From Bagarius yarrelli (Eukaryota > Chordata > Actinopteri > Siluriformes > Sisoridae), in the NCBI GenBank assembly GCA_005784505.1, contig VCAZ01000001.1, positions 13,501,597-13,565,596 on the forward strand: 64,000 nt of DNA, written 5' to 3'. Below are positions 35,735 to 46,794 of the stretch, in pieces. The notes beneath the pieces were generated by a model. The model had not been told where the DNA came from. It made no database searches and saw only the letters and a program-made list of their open reading frames with translations. The translations under genes were made by a program, and so were the position numbers. Position 1 is the first letter of the stretch; each line of letters starts with the position of its first letter.

Positions 35735-37611
35735 TTTTCGCTTTTGTATCTAATTCTCAAACCAATCAAGAAAAATAAACAAAAAAAAGGGAAATCTTGC
35801 TTATAGCACCGACTGTGAAAACGCATCTAGGGGAGAGATCTATGAGTGACAAAAATTAAAAAAAACGACCTACAGCAAATTAGATATGTACAGTAGTGAA
35901 TAGCAATGTGCAGTAAAATGATGCACTGTTGAGTCCGACAGGGTCGTTATCACATCCACAAAACAGTGGAATTACGAAAAACACAGTTTATTTGTATAAA
36001 GTGGGGACCAACTTTAAAAAATATCAGACCCATAACAACAATAGACTCTAAAGAGATCAACCTGAAAGATACTGAGGAGAGGGTGGGGAAGAAAGATCTT
36101 AAAGTTTTTCCACATAGACACATGCGTAAGCATTCCCAGGCTCTCTCCATCACATTCTCCATCACACTCTTCATCCATATCTGAAATTTCGACATTTCAG
36201 AATAATGTGACACTACCTGTTTTCCCGTTGTTTTTCTGAAAAAAGTAAATAAAGTTTATGTAAATATTTCTTAGTGAACTTATAACACATTTATAAATAG
36301 ATGGTTGCTGTTTGTTGACATTTGGGGGCTTAAAACGACACAACACAAGCTAAAAGGTGTACTGAATAATCAGGATTGAAATGAAAATGATGTCTGGTTG
36401 GGAGCACAATTTCACAATAAAGAGCAGTGGGAGGTCTGTAATGTTTGCATCTGTTTAGAAAATCTAAGCAAACCAAAATTATATAACATCATACCTCTTA
36501 ATGGTCAATAAAATCACCCTGCAGAGTTGCCGCCCCTGGCAGTCGGAAGCCAGCAGTGTGATTGAAGGGGTTGTGGCTGAGGCTCTTTTCTAAAGATTGC
36601 ACACAGTACTCATGCACAGCTCTAAGATAGCTCCGGCCTATTTTGCTAGCCTTTAGCTTTGGGGATAAGTGGCTAATATTCACACAGCCAGGGAGCAAGA
36701 ACCTTATGAATGGATATTGAAACAGGGGGTCAGAGAGAACACATTTTACTTTTTGATTGAAGGAAAAACAGTTGAATCATGAATGCAGCCTGCTCTGAAT
36801 ACTAAACAGATGGAGGTTATGAACAGTAGAAATGCAGAGATTCAGCCTCTGCATTGACAGACGCTCTGTTTTGGCAGACTGATACCAGTGGGAAATGGGG
36901 AGACAGATAAATGAATTTGCCGCACATATGAAAAGCATCTTTGCCTCTCAGTCAATAATTCTTACCAATTTATGATACTGCTGTATTCAAAGAAAGCAGT
37001 TTTGGGACTACAATTTAACCAATTTGCATAATAATCTCATATTTAAGTCAGTTATACAACTTGTCCATTTATTTATTTATTAAACTTAAGTGTTTGCTGT
37101 AGAATTGTGAGTGGGGTGTTACTACAGTAGTTGTGATTTTGCTGATTAGCAATTGTATTAACATCCTTTGTTGATCCAGAATTAACATTTCAATCAACCA
37201 ATTATAACCATCTGATTTCATCAGCTTGTGCCGTCCAAACCCACTTCAATCCATTTTTGATTGAAAACTGAGTAAAACATTGAAAAATATTGATTCTGAA
37301 ATAATTTACTGACAGTGATGCTTCCTGAATTATCATTAGATCACAAAATGAAATTAGACAAACTATATTAAAATATTTTTTTATAGTCCAGGAATATTAG
37401 TGAATTTAGACTGTATTAATTATGATGATAAAAAACCCCCCATAAAATGCTCTGAAAAGGTGAGGCTGCACACAAAATAGAGCAACATTTTTACTGTAAA
37501 ACAGGGCTTATGTTTTCCTAAATAAATCTAAGCCTTTTGAAATACCTATGAAGTTGAAGAAATTTACTTCATTCATGCATACACAGCTAAATACATTTTA
37601 CTGCACACACA
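35735..37611. other. Unannotated DNA
   Basis: No gene. Overlapping short frames on both strands at 35950-36213 lack motifs. Confidence 0.5.
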
Positions 37612-37868
37612 TATTCATTAGACGGCCAAAAGTATGTGCACCTGACATCTAACATCTAAAGATGGAAACTCACAACTGTCTAGACGTGGAGGAACTGAAG
37701 TGTACTGCATGGAGCCGTGACTCACTGAACACATTTGAGATGAACTGAAACACCCTAAATATTAGTGTCTAATGTCAATAATACTGATGTAGCTAAATAA
37801 ACACCAATCCACACAGTCATCCAGTGCCTAATGAAAAGACTTGTAGAAGAATGACACTAATAAAGGAG
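37612..37868 (+). mobile_element. Degenerate Tc1-like relic (family E)
   Basis: It starts with the terminus-like 'ggccaaaagtatgtgcacct', then 'ctgtctagacgtggaggaac', and 'ctgaacacatttgagatgaa' (eroded HLWDEL region) and ends near 'gaagaatgacactaataaag'. Much of the consensus is deleted. Confidence 0.7.
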
Positions 37869-37961
37869 ACCTTAGTACTATAATCATTTGCATAATGTAG
37901 TTTAATACAGACATATGGCTGTGATCTTCAGGTGTCGGTTAATGTAATCCATAAGAATAAT

Positions 37962-38155
37962 GTAATGTAATGTTTACAGCATTTGGCAGATGCCCTTATC
38001 CAGAGCAACTTACATTTTTCTTCTTTATATAACTGAGCAATTGGGGGTTAAGGGCCTTGCTCAGAAGCCCAGCTGTGGCAACTTGCCGGTGCTGGGAATC
38101 AAACTTTGATCTTTTAGTTGGCAGTCCAACACCTTAACCACTGCACTACCACTTC
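37962..38155 (-). repeat. tRNA-derived SINE (type 1), full length
   Basis: Reversed tail 'gcatttggcagatgccctta', 'tccagagcaacttacatttt', middle 'gggggttaagggccttgctc', B-box 'gctgggaatcaaactttgat' and head 'aacaccttaaccactgcact'. All blocks are present. Confidence 0.9.
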
Positions 38156-38401
38156 CTAATAATTCTTGCAGTGCTGTAGAAACATTCGAACATTGCACAG
38201 TAAATGATTATATGCCTGATTAGACATACTGTATTTGCCAAATTCCCGGAAGCAGACCTGCTCCGAACATCTTTCAGACTTAAATTTAATTATCAAACTG
38301 TGAGATTAAACTCTGAAACCTGAATCTGAGAGGTGAGAGAAAAAAAATTCTTTTCAGCCCCTGTGAGGGGAGCTGTTGCCTCTCTGTATGCAGCGCACGT
38401 T

Positions 38402-38440
38402 TGTGTGTGTGTGTGTGTGTGTGTGGGGGGGGGGGGGGGG
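38402..38440 (+). repeat. (GT)n followed by G16
   Basis: An alternating GT run at 38402-38424 passes straight into 16 G at 38425-38440. Confidence 0.95.
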
Positions 38441-39314
38441 ACAAAGAAAGAAAATCAAGATGGCATACGAGTGAGCTGCTGGGCAACTGCTGTCTGCTAT
38501 CCCAGTGTTTGGGCAGACTGAGACACCCGAGCTCATTTCCAATCAACCAGTCTGAAGTTAAAGCTTTTAGCTTTTGAAGATGGCAGTGCTGGCACTGATT
38601 CCACCTCCCAGCCTCTTCTGGATGGTTACTGCCAGCTGTTTACTACCGCCCGAAGCAATAACAGTGATAATAGCTTTACCTTAGACAGATGTTCTGTTTT
38701 TATAGGTTTATCATCATAAGCAAAAGAACATGTGGCAGCGGATTTAATCAAGCAATCTAACATATTCATGCCTTAGTGACAGTGGAAAAATACAGGGAAT
38801 ATTTTTAAAGAGTTGTTTTTTATCTATCTACTTATTATTGCACATGGTCCACATTTTATTGGCAATATAAAACGGTGCTGTTATATAGATAATGTTGATT
38901 TAAAGAAAATTGCAAATCGATACATTTTTCTATTCCATGTCTGAAATAGCATTTATGGGTAGCAGACATTTTAAAAACTTGGAATTTGATTTTAATCTAT
39001 GGCTCAGTTCGAAATTGGCATCCATCTCAGGTGATCCGATCACAAGGGCACAGTCGAGACTACTCACGTCTGCTCGCATCTGCTATTTTCGTGTCTTCAA
39101 CTCCTTACCACTGAGTTCGTGTCATAATTTGTGATTAGCGGGATGGTTAAGAGCAACCTGCTGCCACTTCAAAACAAGAATACCAGCCACTACTGAAACA
39201 CACAAAAAGTTTCTAAGTCATCAGCCTGTACTATCATGTCCCTACATTGCATATCGAGCAACTTTTTCCAAGCTAATCATATGCTTTTAAAACCCTAACC
39301 ACAGAGGACAGGAT
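38441..39314. other. Unannotated DNA
   Basis: No gene recognised. Confidence 0.5.
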
Positions 39315-39722
39315 AACACTTTAGAATAATACTCAGTTATTTACAAACAACTTTGCAGGATTAACACTTAATTTAATACTGTTAACTAATATAAAAGCAA
39401 GATTAACTAAGCAGTAAGTAATAGCTAATTTAGGGCAAAGGTAGTTTCTTGATAGTTATTCAATAATTACTAAATAAAAATTATTGTCATTGACAACTAC
39501 CTGTGAACTATAACCAATTAGTAAATAATAACCATTAAATAATAATCACATCAGTAACTATCCCTTACTAAAGCACGGATGAATATACGTTTTCTGTTTA
39601 TTTCAAACTTAAACATATAATAATAATAGTAGTAATAATAATAATAATAATAACACATAATTAACAGTATTAAGTACTTCCTGCATAGTTTTATTACAAG
39701 CTGACCTTTATTTTAAAGTGTT
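39315..39722. mobile_element. MITE with 15-bp inverted ends ('aacactttagaataa')
   Basis: The left end 'aacactttagaataa' (39315-39329) and the right end 'ttattttaaagtgtt' (39708-39722) are inverted copies with one mismatch. The interior is AT-rich, non-coding and contains an AAT tract at about 39619-39653. The ends resemble the abundant fish DNA-transposon class ending in 'aacactttacaataa'. No clear target duplication was found; superfamily is left open. Confidence 0.7.
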
Positions 39723-39970
39723 CGTGAGTAAAGTACAAAGTGAAATGAAGCCTGAGGTGTAAACAGTATTCATACACACAGCTCTAACTAACATGGCCAC
39801 TGGATATGGCTATAAACTATCCTAGGCTCCTGTATTGTAGTTCTACATTAAGTGGTTCTAAAACAAGTCTAGAGAGCGTAAGTGTTTTTTTTAGATTATG
39901 TCAAGTAATGTTTGTAGCGTGTGTGTGTTTTTTTTTCATTTTAAAATAACATAGGATTGCATACAGGTTT

Positions 39971-40140
39971 ATCTCTTCAATACAGCTGAGCAACTAGGGG
40001 TTAAAGGACTTACTTAATCCCGAGCAACTTACATTATCTTTCCAAAATGGGTTGGAACTCAGGGTGGTAACTCTGTGGTGCTGGGATTCAAACCCCGATC
40101 TTCCATTTGGTACTCCAATTTGGTACTCCACCACTTCCAC
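39971..40140 (-). repeat. Rearranged SINE (type 1)
   Basis: Blocks 'cagctgagcaactaggggtt', 'gagcaacttacattatcttt', 'ggtgctgggattcaaacccc' and 'gtactccaccacttccac' are present, but the tail block now lies in the middle rather than at the end. Confidence 0.6.
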
Positions 40141-40212
40141 TGACCACTGAGCCCACATTCAGAATCTGTCCCACATTCAGTCACTTTTCAGATCTGTCAC
40201 TTTTCAGATCCC
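40105..40212 (+). repeat. Cluster of short local tandem duplications
   Basis: 'tttggtactcca' occurs twice, then 'cccacattcag' twice, then 'tcacttttcagatc' twice, each within about 30 bp. These look like replication-slippage duplications. Confidence 0.8.
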
Positions 40213-40631
40213 ATATATTTGTGTATTTATATATCTAATAAATAATTATGCTACCTTAATTATAGAGTCTAATTGTGTTTGGGAGGGATGGGTTGTTATA
40301 GGGCTGTCATAAAGGGCAGTTCGGCTACCCCTCCTTTAATGAAGTTTGTATTAATAAACGAGTTATATTATTACATATAGTATAGTGTGTAGTAATAAGT
40401 TAAAATATTAAAATGTTGAAAACAGAAAGAAAAAATCACGTATGAGAAAATCACTTAGTGAGCTGCACAACTGAATTTCAGCTTTGAATGAATATAAATT
40501 TAGGAAATGCCCTGAATACTGATTATTGGTAATAATGCTGTATTAATCAAAAGCTAAGCTGTGTCATGATTATGAAGACACATACAGTTATGTAGCTGAT
40601 GCAGTTAATCAGCAAACAAAAGTTTTAAAGG

Positions 40632-40802
40632 CTAACCATTACATCCATATGTGTTTATTGAACATCATATTTCAGATTTACTCTCACTCTTTCTCCTATA
40701 ATAACCGCCACTCTTCTGGAAAGACTTTCCACTTGATTGTGGAGTGTGACTATGAGGATTTTTCCATTTAGCCACAATAATATTAGTGAACTCAAATGCT
40801 GT
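40632..40802 (-). mobile_element. Degenerate Tc1-like relic, partial (family E)
   Basis: 'catccatatgtgtttattga', 'cctataataaccgccactct', 'tctggaaagactttccactt' and 'ttttccatttagccacaata' follow the family order. The rest is missing; a type 4 SINE lies just beyond. Confidence 0.75.
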
Positions 40803-40879
40803 GATGGGAAAGGAGGGCTGGAGTGGAAATATGTGCTTCCCCAAAATTTTGTGGCAGCAGATTGGAAAAGTCAAAGGCT

Positions 40880-40986
40880 CTGTTTATTGATAGGACAGAA
40901 AGATGAAATGGAGGACCGAGAGGTGAAACCCGAGCTGGGAATCAAACCCCGGTCGCCAGAGCGCAACAACTTCCACATGTTGAGCC
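40880..40986 (-). repeat. SINE (type 4) fragment
   Basis: 'gggaatcaaaccccggtcgc' and 'cagagcgcaac' are the reverse of 'gttgcgctctggcgacccgg' in the copy at 62102-62249. The flank 'tttattgataggacagaaag' fits the pyrimidine-rich, 'aataaa' end of that SINE reversed. Confidence 0.55.
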
Positions 40987-41163
40987 TAGTGAGACATTTT
41001 GCCTTATCACCAAAGTGCACTTTTAAAGGAGGACCACAGAGTTTTCAGCTCAGAACATTACCAGAGTCCGCTGTTGTCCCAGGCTAGCTCAGAAGACCTG
41101 TAACCATAGCAACAACCGCTGAGAAATAGACTTTGGTGTCTGTGATACTCTCAAAATAGAGTA

Positions 41164-41244
41164 AATCAATCAATCAATCAATCAATCAAACAATGAATCT
41201 ATCATTTAATCTATGTATCTATGTATCTATCTATCTATCTATCT
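41164..41244 (+). repeat. (AATC)n and (CTAT)n microsatellites
   Basis: 'aatcaatcaatcaatcaatc' followed after about 30 bp by CTAT repeats. Confidence 0.9.
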
Positions 41245-41971
41245 GGTATAAATATTCTGAAAATGCCTAGGATTTTCAAAAATAAAATTTGTCTTTCCCG
41301 GAATTGTGCAAAAATAAGGAAACCAGTAATTATCTATAAATGTTTTATTTTTTAATAGAATAATAAGGAATAACCAGGTCTGTTTTAAAATGACGAAAGA
41401 TCAGTTACCCCTAATAAGCATACTTTGCAGCCATAATCAAGAGAAAAGGGTAAGGACACACAACACATCAATTCTTATAGCAGAAAAACACATTAAACTT
41501 TACGCTGCCAGTCAAGAGGAGAAGTTAAAGGCAATAGCGGTTACAGTCTACCTGAGAGACTAGAAAACAATAACAATTACCTTGTTCTAATCTTCAATCC
41601 TGTCTCTAGGGTTAAAATCATCAAACTCCTAAGGTAAAAATATAATAGCTTTTTTATAATAATAGCTTTTTTAAGCAATTGTTAAAAGTTACAAAACACA
41701 AAATCTAACACACATAAAAAAAAAAGGATTCTGCCTGTTTTAGACTGCTCAGAATTGAAAGCCTTTGACATGTCACACTTCCCTGGAACGGTTAATATGT
41801 AGTTTAAGTTTAACTGTCTCTGCTCTTAAAGATACACCAAGTGCTTGTTCATGAGCCTGTAAAATTCGAAGCCGTTTTCTTCAACCACTAAAATACTGTG
41901 TACGGTTATTTAACAGATGAAAAAAAACATTTTAAATTGAAAGCCTATGAGTAACAGTATTATTCATTTAA
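41245..41971. other. Unannotated AT-rich DNA
   Basis: No gene. A direct repeat 'aatagctttttt' occurs twice near 41644-41670. Confidence 0.5.
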
Positions 41972-42009
41972 AAGGCGAAAGGCTGGACAGGTCGCCAGTC
42001 CATCACAAT
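41972..42009 (-). repeat. Short SINE type 3 fragment
   Basis: 'ggctggacaggtcgccagtc' plus 'catcacaa' is the reverse of the conserved 'gatggactggcgacctgtcc' core. Confidence 0.65.
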
Positions 42010-42096
42010 AACCTGATTAATTTTTGTTCAATTTATTTTACTAATTGTTTGTACTATGATACAGTAAATTATAATCAAAGATTATTAAAGGTTAAT

Positions 42097-42242
42097 AAAG
42101 ACTTTCCACTAGATTGTGTTGTGTTTATTTAGCTACTATAGTATTAGTAAGATCAGACACTCCAGGTGAGGGCATTTAGGGATAAGTTGGTGTTCCAGTT
42201 GATCCCAAAGGTGTTCCGTGGGGTTAAGTTAGAGACCTCTCC
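42097..42242 (-). mobile_element. Tc1-like relic fragment (family E)
   Basis: 'aaagactttccactagattg', 'tttatttagctactatagta' and 'agttgatcccaaaggtgttc' with 'cgtggggtt' are consecutive family blocks. Confidence 0.75.
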
Positions 42243-43291
42243 ATGGTCCTAAATGTAATCACTTCTGTTGTTTGGACTATATGGAGAGAACCTGAATGAG
42301 CTTGCCTGTAAAACAATGCTAAATTATGAGCACTTAACTTTTCATACCAATATATTATTCTGTGAATTTATACAGACACCAAGAGAAATCAATGGGGAAT
42401 GTCAGCATTATAGCTGTAAAATGTAAACGTGTATTGATTTGTATGTATTTAAAGTTTGTAATAATGCCCTAACATCATAATTTAAACTTTTAACTCATTT
42501 CATTATTTTGAATGCAAAAACATAATTGAAATATTATCATAGATATTACATTAAAAAGCAGATTTTATTGGCACACTGAATTTAATGCTGCCAAGGTTGT
42601 TACAGAAAACGAAATAAGTAAAAAAAAGTAAAAGCCATCGAATACATTGGATCGGATTAGTTAAATTAACAAACTTCCATTATATTACACAACTCAGTCC
42701 AAATATAAACCAAACTGAAGCGAAGTTTCCTATTGTGAAGCTGGCATCTGCATGGAAGTTCCTATGGTTAATTTGTCTCAGTTTGTAACGCAGTGTCAGT
42801 GTAGAACCCTAAAATTTATTTTGCAGGTTGTGAGCTATATTTTTCATGTCAGTTCTCTAGACGAGGCTTTTTTTTCAGACGTAGACAGCATGTTGCTGTG
42901 CAGTGTTTGGTGGAAAGCTGCAACATTATTGTTTTGCTTTTTACCACAAAAATGGCAGTTGGAAGGGGAATCACAAAGACGTGAGCAAACCTTTAAACTG
43001 TCAACTTTTACAGCTTGGTGAAACATTTTATGCTCTCTGTCTCTCTCTCTCTTAACAGCATCTGTTCTCTGCTGTTAAGAGTGCTGAGTCACCCTGCAGA
43101 TAATAACGGCCGTTTCTTATTCTGAATAAATCAGGTTTGCTGTATGCTTAAGAGAAAATTGTGCAGCACAATTTAGAGCAACCCAGAAGTAACATACTCA
43201 ATAGAATAGAAATAACTTCCACGTAGCTATATATCATGAGAGATCATAAACTTCTAAGTGAGCATTAGTCTGTAAATGATGCAATATGGGA
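42243..43291. other. Unannotated DNA
   Basis: An 89-codon plus-strand frame at 42752-43021 shows no recognisable domain, start context or donor; I do not call it a gene. CT run near 43036-43051. Confidence 0.45.
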
Positions 43292-43715
43292 CATATACAT
43301 AAACATTTACAGCATTTGGCAGCTGTTCTTATCCAATGTGACATTTAATTAATTAATACAACTGAGCAATTGGCAAAAAAAAGGATGTATGTTTGGTTGA
43401 CTGGTGATTTTAAATTGCCCATAGGAGTGAGTGTGAGTGTGGATGTGGCCCTGTGATGGACTGTTGACCTGTCCAGGGTGTACCCCTCCTGCCTTTCGCC
43501 CTTTCAGTGACGGCTGGGATAGACTCCAGCAGATCCCTGTGACCCCGAATTAGAGAATAAGTGGGTATAAAAGATGAATGAATAAATGAAGAAATAAATA
43601 AGCAATTAGGTTTTAGAGGCCCTGCTCAGGGGCCCAACAGTGGTAATTTGGCAGTGTTGGTAACTGAACTTTCGGTTAGCAGTTCAACATCTTAGCCACT
43701 GAGCCACCACTTCCT
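43292..43715 (-). repeat. SINE (type 1) split by an inserted SINE (type 3)
   Basis: The type 1 tail ('acagcatttggcagctgttc') and 'actgagcaattgg' end at 43373. The rest ('aggccctgctcaggggccca' to 'ttagccactgagccaccact') resumes at 43601. 'agcaatt' at the left break (43365-43371) is repeated at the right break (43601-43607), consistent with a target-site duplication from the insertion between them. Confidence 0.9.
43382..43600 (+). repeat. SINE (type 3), 5'-truncated, inserted in SINE type 1
   Basis: It has 'ttgactggtgattttaaatt', 'cctgtgatggactgttgacc', 'tgtccagggtgtacccctcc', 'cgacccgaattag'-type 'gtgaccccgaattagagaat' and a GAATGAATAAAT tail. The tRNA-like head is missing, as in 5'-truncated retrotransposition. 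Confidence 0.9.
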
Positions 43716-43780
43716 GCATGTTAGACAGTATTTGTATATTATAGTATTTGTATATTGACAGTATTTGAACACTCAACAAT

Positions 43781-43850
43781 GTGGGGAAATTCTTTTTCAG
43801 TCACAATGGTATGAGTGAGATCAGGCACTAATGTTGTGTAAAGAGGTCTT
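43781..43850 (-). mobile_element. Tc1-like fragment (family E)
   Basis: 'tttttcagtcacaatggtat' and 'gagatcaggcactaatgttg' are family blocks; the fragment ends exactly where the palindrome begins. Confidence 0.6.
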
Positions 43851-43890
43851 ACATCGACTGTAACACTCTAAAGAGTGTTACAGTCGATGT
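43851..43890. repeat. Perfect palindrome, 19-bp arms with 2-nt spacer
   Basis: The left arm 'acatcgactgtaacactct' (43851-43869) is followed by AA and by the exact complement 'agagtgttacagtcgatgt' (43872-43890). The arms have no mismatch. It sits at the edge of a Tc1-like fragment. Confidence 0.98.
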
Positions 43891-44089
43891 TAAATTTTAC
43901 AATCACCGCACATTTACAGCATTTGCAGCATGTGCTTTAGGTCTCTATCAATAGAATACATTAATACTGGTATATTGCATACTAAGTGTACCAAAAAGAG
44001 TAAGAAGCTTTGGGACTTTGTCATGATCAAACAATGTTTACGCCTCTCCATTTTGTTGAGGGGAAACTGTACAGCTACAGGTTATTAAA

Positions 44090-44164
44090 AGATTTCCCAA
44101 GAGGTGTGGAAAAAACACATGTGTCTGCTGGTAAGGGGGTCACAAACTTTTGGCCACATAGTGT
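44090..44164. mobile_element. Tc1-like terminal fragment (family E)
   Basis: 'gatttcccaagaggtgtgga', 'aaacacatgtgtctgctggt' and 'tcacaaacttttggccacat' plus agtgta form an end of the family. Confidence 0.7.
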
Positions 44165-44466
44165 ATAAGCTCAAATGAAAACAAATATTTACTTTCTACA
44201 TATAAACTAATTACTTTCAAATGTAATCTATTCGCTAATGTGAACTTGCTGTGTTTAACAACACAGCCAATAAATTTGCAACACTTTTTTTAGGCCACCA
44301 TTGTAAAAAGGACAAGCTGAACGTTATTTATTTGGTTATTTATATGCTTGTCTGAATTGCTGACTCCACAGCAGAGCAACAAAAAAAAACCTCTGCAGAT
44401 TCTGAGCTCAAAACACAAACACAGCCGCTCGTGGCAGTAAATATGTATCACTCTAAAAAAAACTTG
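44165..44466. other. Unannotated DNA
   Basis: No gene or repeat recognised. Confidence 0.5.
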
Positions 44467-44516
44467 CCCAAACACTGTTCCAGCATTTCAGTGCCCATGC
44501 ACACAAAGCCCCTAAC
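44467..44516 (+). mobile_element. Short Tc1-like fragment (family E)
   Basis: 'cccaaacactgttccagcat' and 'gcacacaaagcccctaact' match the block before the QDNAPxH remnant in the copy at 18841. Confidence 0.6.
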
Positions 44517-44852
44517 TTGGTTCCAGCATTTGGTGGGTTTAAACAAGGCAACATGTGAAAATCCTGTCTTCTTCCATCTTTAGATTATATGTCGGTACAA
44601 CATACTGCCAACATGGGCTATAAGCATAGGTGGTAGGTGGGCACTGTCCAAGGAACCCCATTCCCCAGCTGGCTTCTGCCCACATGCATTTCATGCTGGA
44701 TTGCCTCATACCATATGCCAGGGTTTTTTAAAAAACTTTTTGTCAGCCGAACCCTTTTGACCAAATAATTTGCTTAAAGTACCTCCAAAGATGGTAAGTA
44801 TATATTTCAATAATTTAACAGCACATTTGCATGTTTACTTTAAAGCATTTAT

Positions 44853-44984
44853 TAATTCATTCATTCATTCATCTTCTATATCCACTTATTTCGTAATTCG
44901 GGGTCACAGGGATCCGCTGGAGTCTATGTCAACAGTCTCTGAAAGGGTGAAGGCAGGAGGGCTACACCCTGGACAGGTTGCCAG
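44853..44984 (-). repeat. SINE (type 3) fragment with ATTC tail
   Basis: Starts with 'attcattcattcatcttcta', then 'cggggtcacagggatccgct' and 'ctacaccctggacaggttgc'. Only the 3' half (reversed) is present. Confidence 0.85.
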
Positions 44985-46474
44985 GGTAAAACCCCAAAAA
45001 CATTTATTATTTATCTTTTTTTTAAATTTTTAATCAGGAGTACTTTATTGTTATTACACATTTCAGCATATAAAATTAAACATGTTTTGTCTTTTTTAAA
45101 AAGCTGGTTTCATACATTCATTAGCCAGTTTCTTCAGACATATAACCCACACAGGAGAGACTTGCCATTAGCACCAACTATGCATGTAAATCTGAATTTG
45201 ATATTGTTTTCATTTACCTTCTTTTTCTTGAATTTTCTTTTATTTATTACTTGTCCATTGTCACATGACACAAATTAAGCAAATATTGAATATTTTTGTT
45301 AGTTTTATTTAGATTTTTAATTTTCAATATTATGTAACATATTACTCTATTTTTTTTTTTTTATAATTATAATTTATTTATCTGCTTCTCATCAACTCAC
45401 GAACTCCCTGCAATTCCCTTGCAAACCCCCAGGGGTCCGCCAATCAGAGTTTGGAAATCCCTGCCGAACCCATCACTGTTCCAGCTTTTCATTTTATAGG
45501 TGTACTATATTAAAGAATCTCGCGTTTCATGTTAGATTGCACTTGGTGCTGGATGTGCTGCAGCTGTGCAATGGGTACAAAACCCATCTCAGTTTTTGCA
45601 ATCTGAAATTTTACCTGCAGCCCATATTTTAAGCCCATGTGGGCCCCATGAGGTACACAGCTATACTCTAAATATGGCACTAAGGTTTTTTTGCACCTGT
45701 TGGCAATAATTGTTTTGTAACCAAGCCAACCAAGTTTGTCTGCCGCTCACCCTGTTTTGAGTATTTTTAATAATACACCTGAGATTGATCCTTAAAAAAA
45801 CAGCATTTTGTGCAAGTGTACTGTAAGAATTGAAGTCACAGTCTCAACAAATATTTATTCTTTTTCGATTTTTCGATTTATAATATTATTTATAATTATT
45901 TACATAATTATTTAATTATCATTTACTTATAAGTGAAAACAATGCATTGGTTTAGTGCCACAGGATGTAACAGCTGTTAGGCACCTCTGTTACTATTTTT
46001 CCAGACCTGCTCCTGTACTGTTTGTTGTAAAACAGTTTATCGTGGTCGAGTGTGGATGATCCTCTGGAGAGCTTTCCTAACCTAACCCAGAATGTGATGC
46101 TTTCCACTAGAATGTTCTCAGTAGTGCAGGTGTAAATGTGTCTTTTAAGACTTTTAATCATGTAATGTGGAAGAGTTGCTGACAGGCCTTCCTCAACAGG
46201 GTGATAATGTGGATAATGGGACAGGACAGTGACAGGTAATGTGTGGCGTGAACACTCAGGTTCAGGAAACTGTCCACTCCTTCCGAAGGGGTCCTGTTAG
46301 AGAATTCTATAAATGGGTGGTAGAATATCACCTTTCCTGTTTTACCCTGAACCTTTTTGTGTTGATGATGTTTAGAGTTAAGTTGTTTCTCTGTTATTAA
46401 AACTTTTGTGTTTCATTTTTTAAAAATATTTGAATCTGATTATTAACTTTGAGACACAAAATTATGTATTAATG
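44985..46474. other. Unannotated AT-rich DNA
   Basis: No gene. A T15 run lies near 45350-45362. Confidence 0.5.
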
Positions 46475-46794
46475 ATTTGGCAGCATGGTGGTCTCAGTGG
46501 TTAGCACTGTCGCCTCACAGTGTTTACTGTGACTTCTGGTTTACTCTGGGTTCTCCAGTTTCCTCCCATAAGTATAAAAACATGTATGTTACATTAATTG
46601 GTGATTCTAAATTGCCCATAGGAGTGAGTGTGAGGGTGTGTGTGGCTCTGTGATGGACTGGCGACCTGTCCAGGATGTAGCGCTCCTGCCCTTCGCCCTT
46701 TCAGAGACGGCTGGGGTAGACTCCAGCAGATCCCTGTGACCCCGAATTAGGGAATAAGCAGGTATAGAAAATCAATGAATGAATGAATTTGGCA
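46475..46794 (+). repeat. SINE (type 3) with 8-bp target-site duplication
   Basis: 'atttggca' at 46475-46482 recurs at 46787-46794 around the SINE. The element has head 'gcatggtggtctcagtggtt', 'agcactgtcgcctcacag', a deletion of the B-box part, then 'ggttctccagtttcctccca', 'tgatggactggcgacctgtc', 'gtgaccccgaattagggaat' and an AATGAATGAATG tail. The near-intact flanks suggest fairly recent insertion; the missing B-box means the copy should not be transcribed by pol III from its own promoter. Confidence 0.9.

Noticed and set aside
40737..41087. 116-codon plus-strand frame
   Set aside because: It runs through a Tc1-like relic and a reversed SINE, so it is read-through of repeats.
42752..43021. 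89-codon plus-strand frame as a possible exon
   Set aside because: No domain recognised and no consensus acceptor or donor at its edges.
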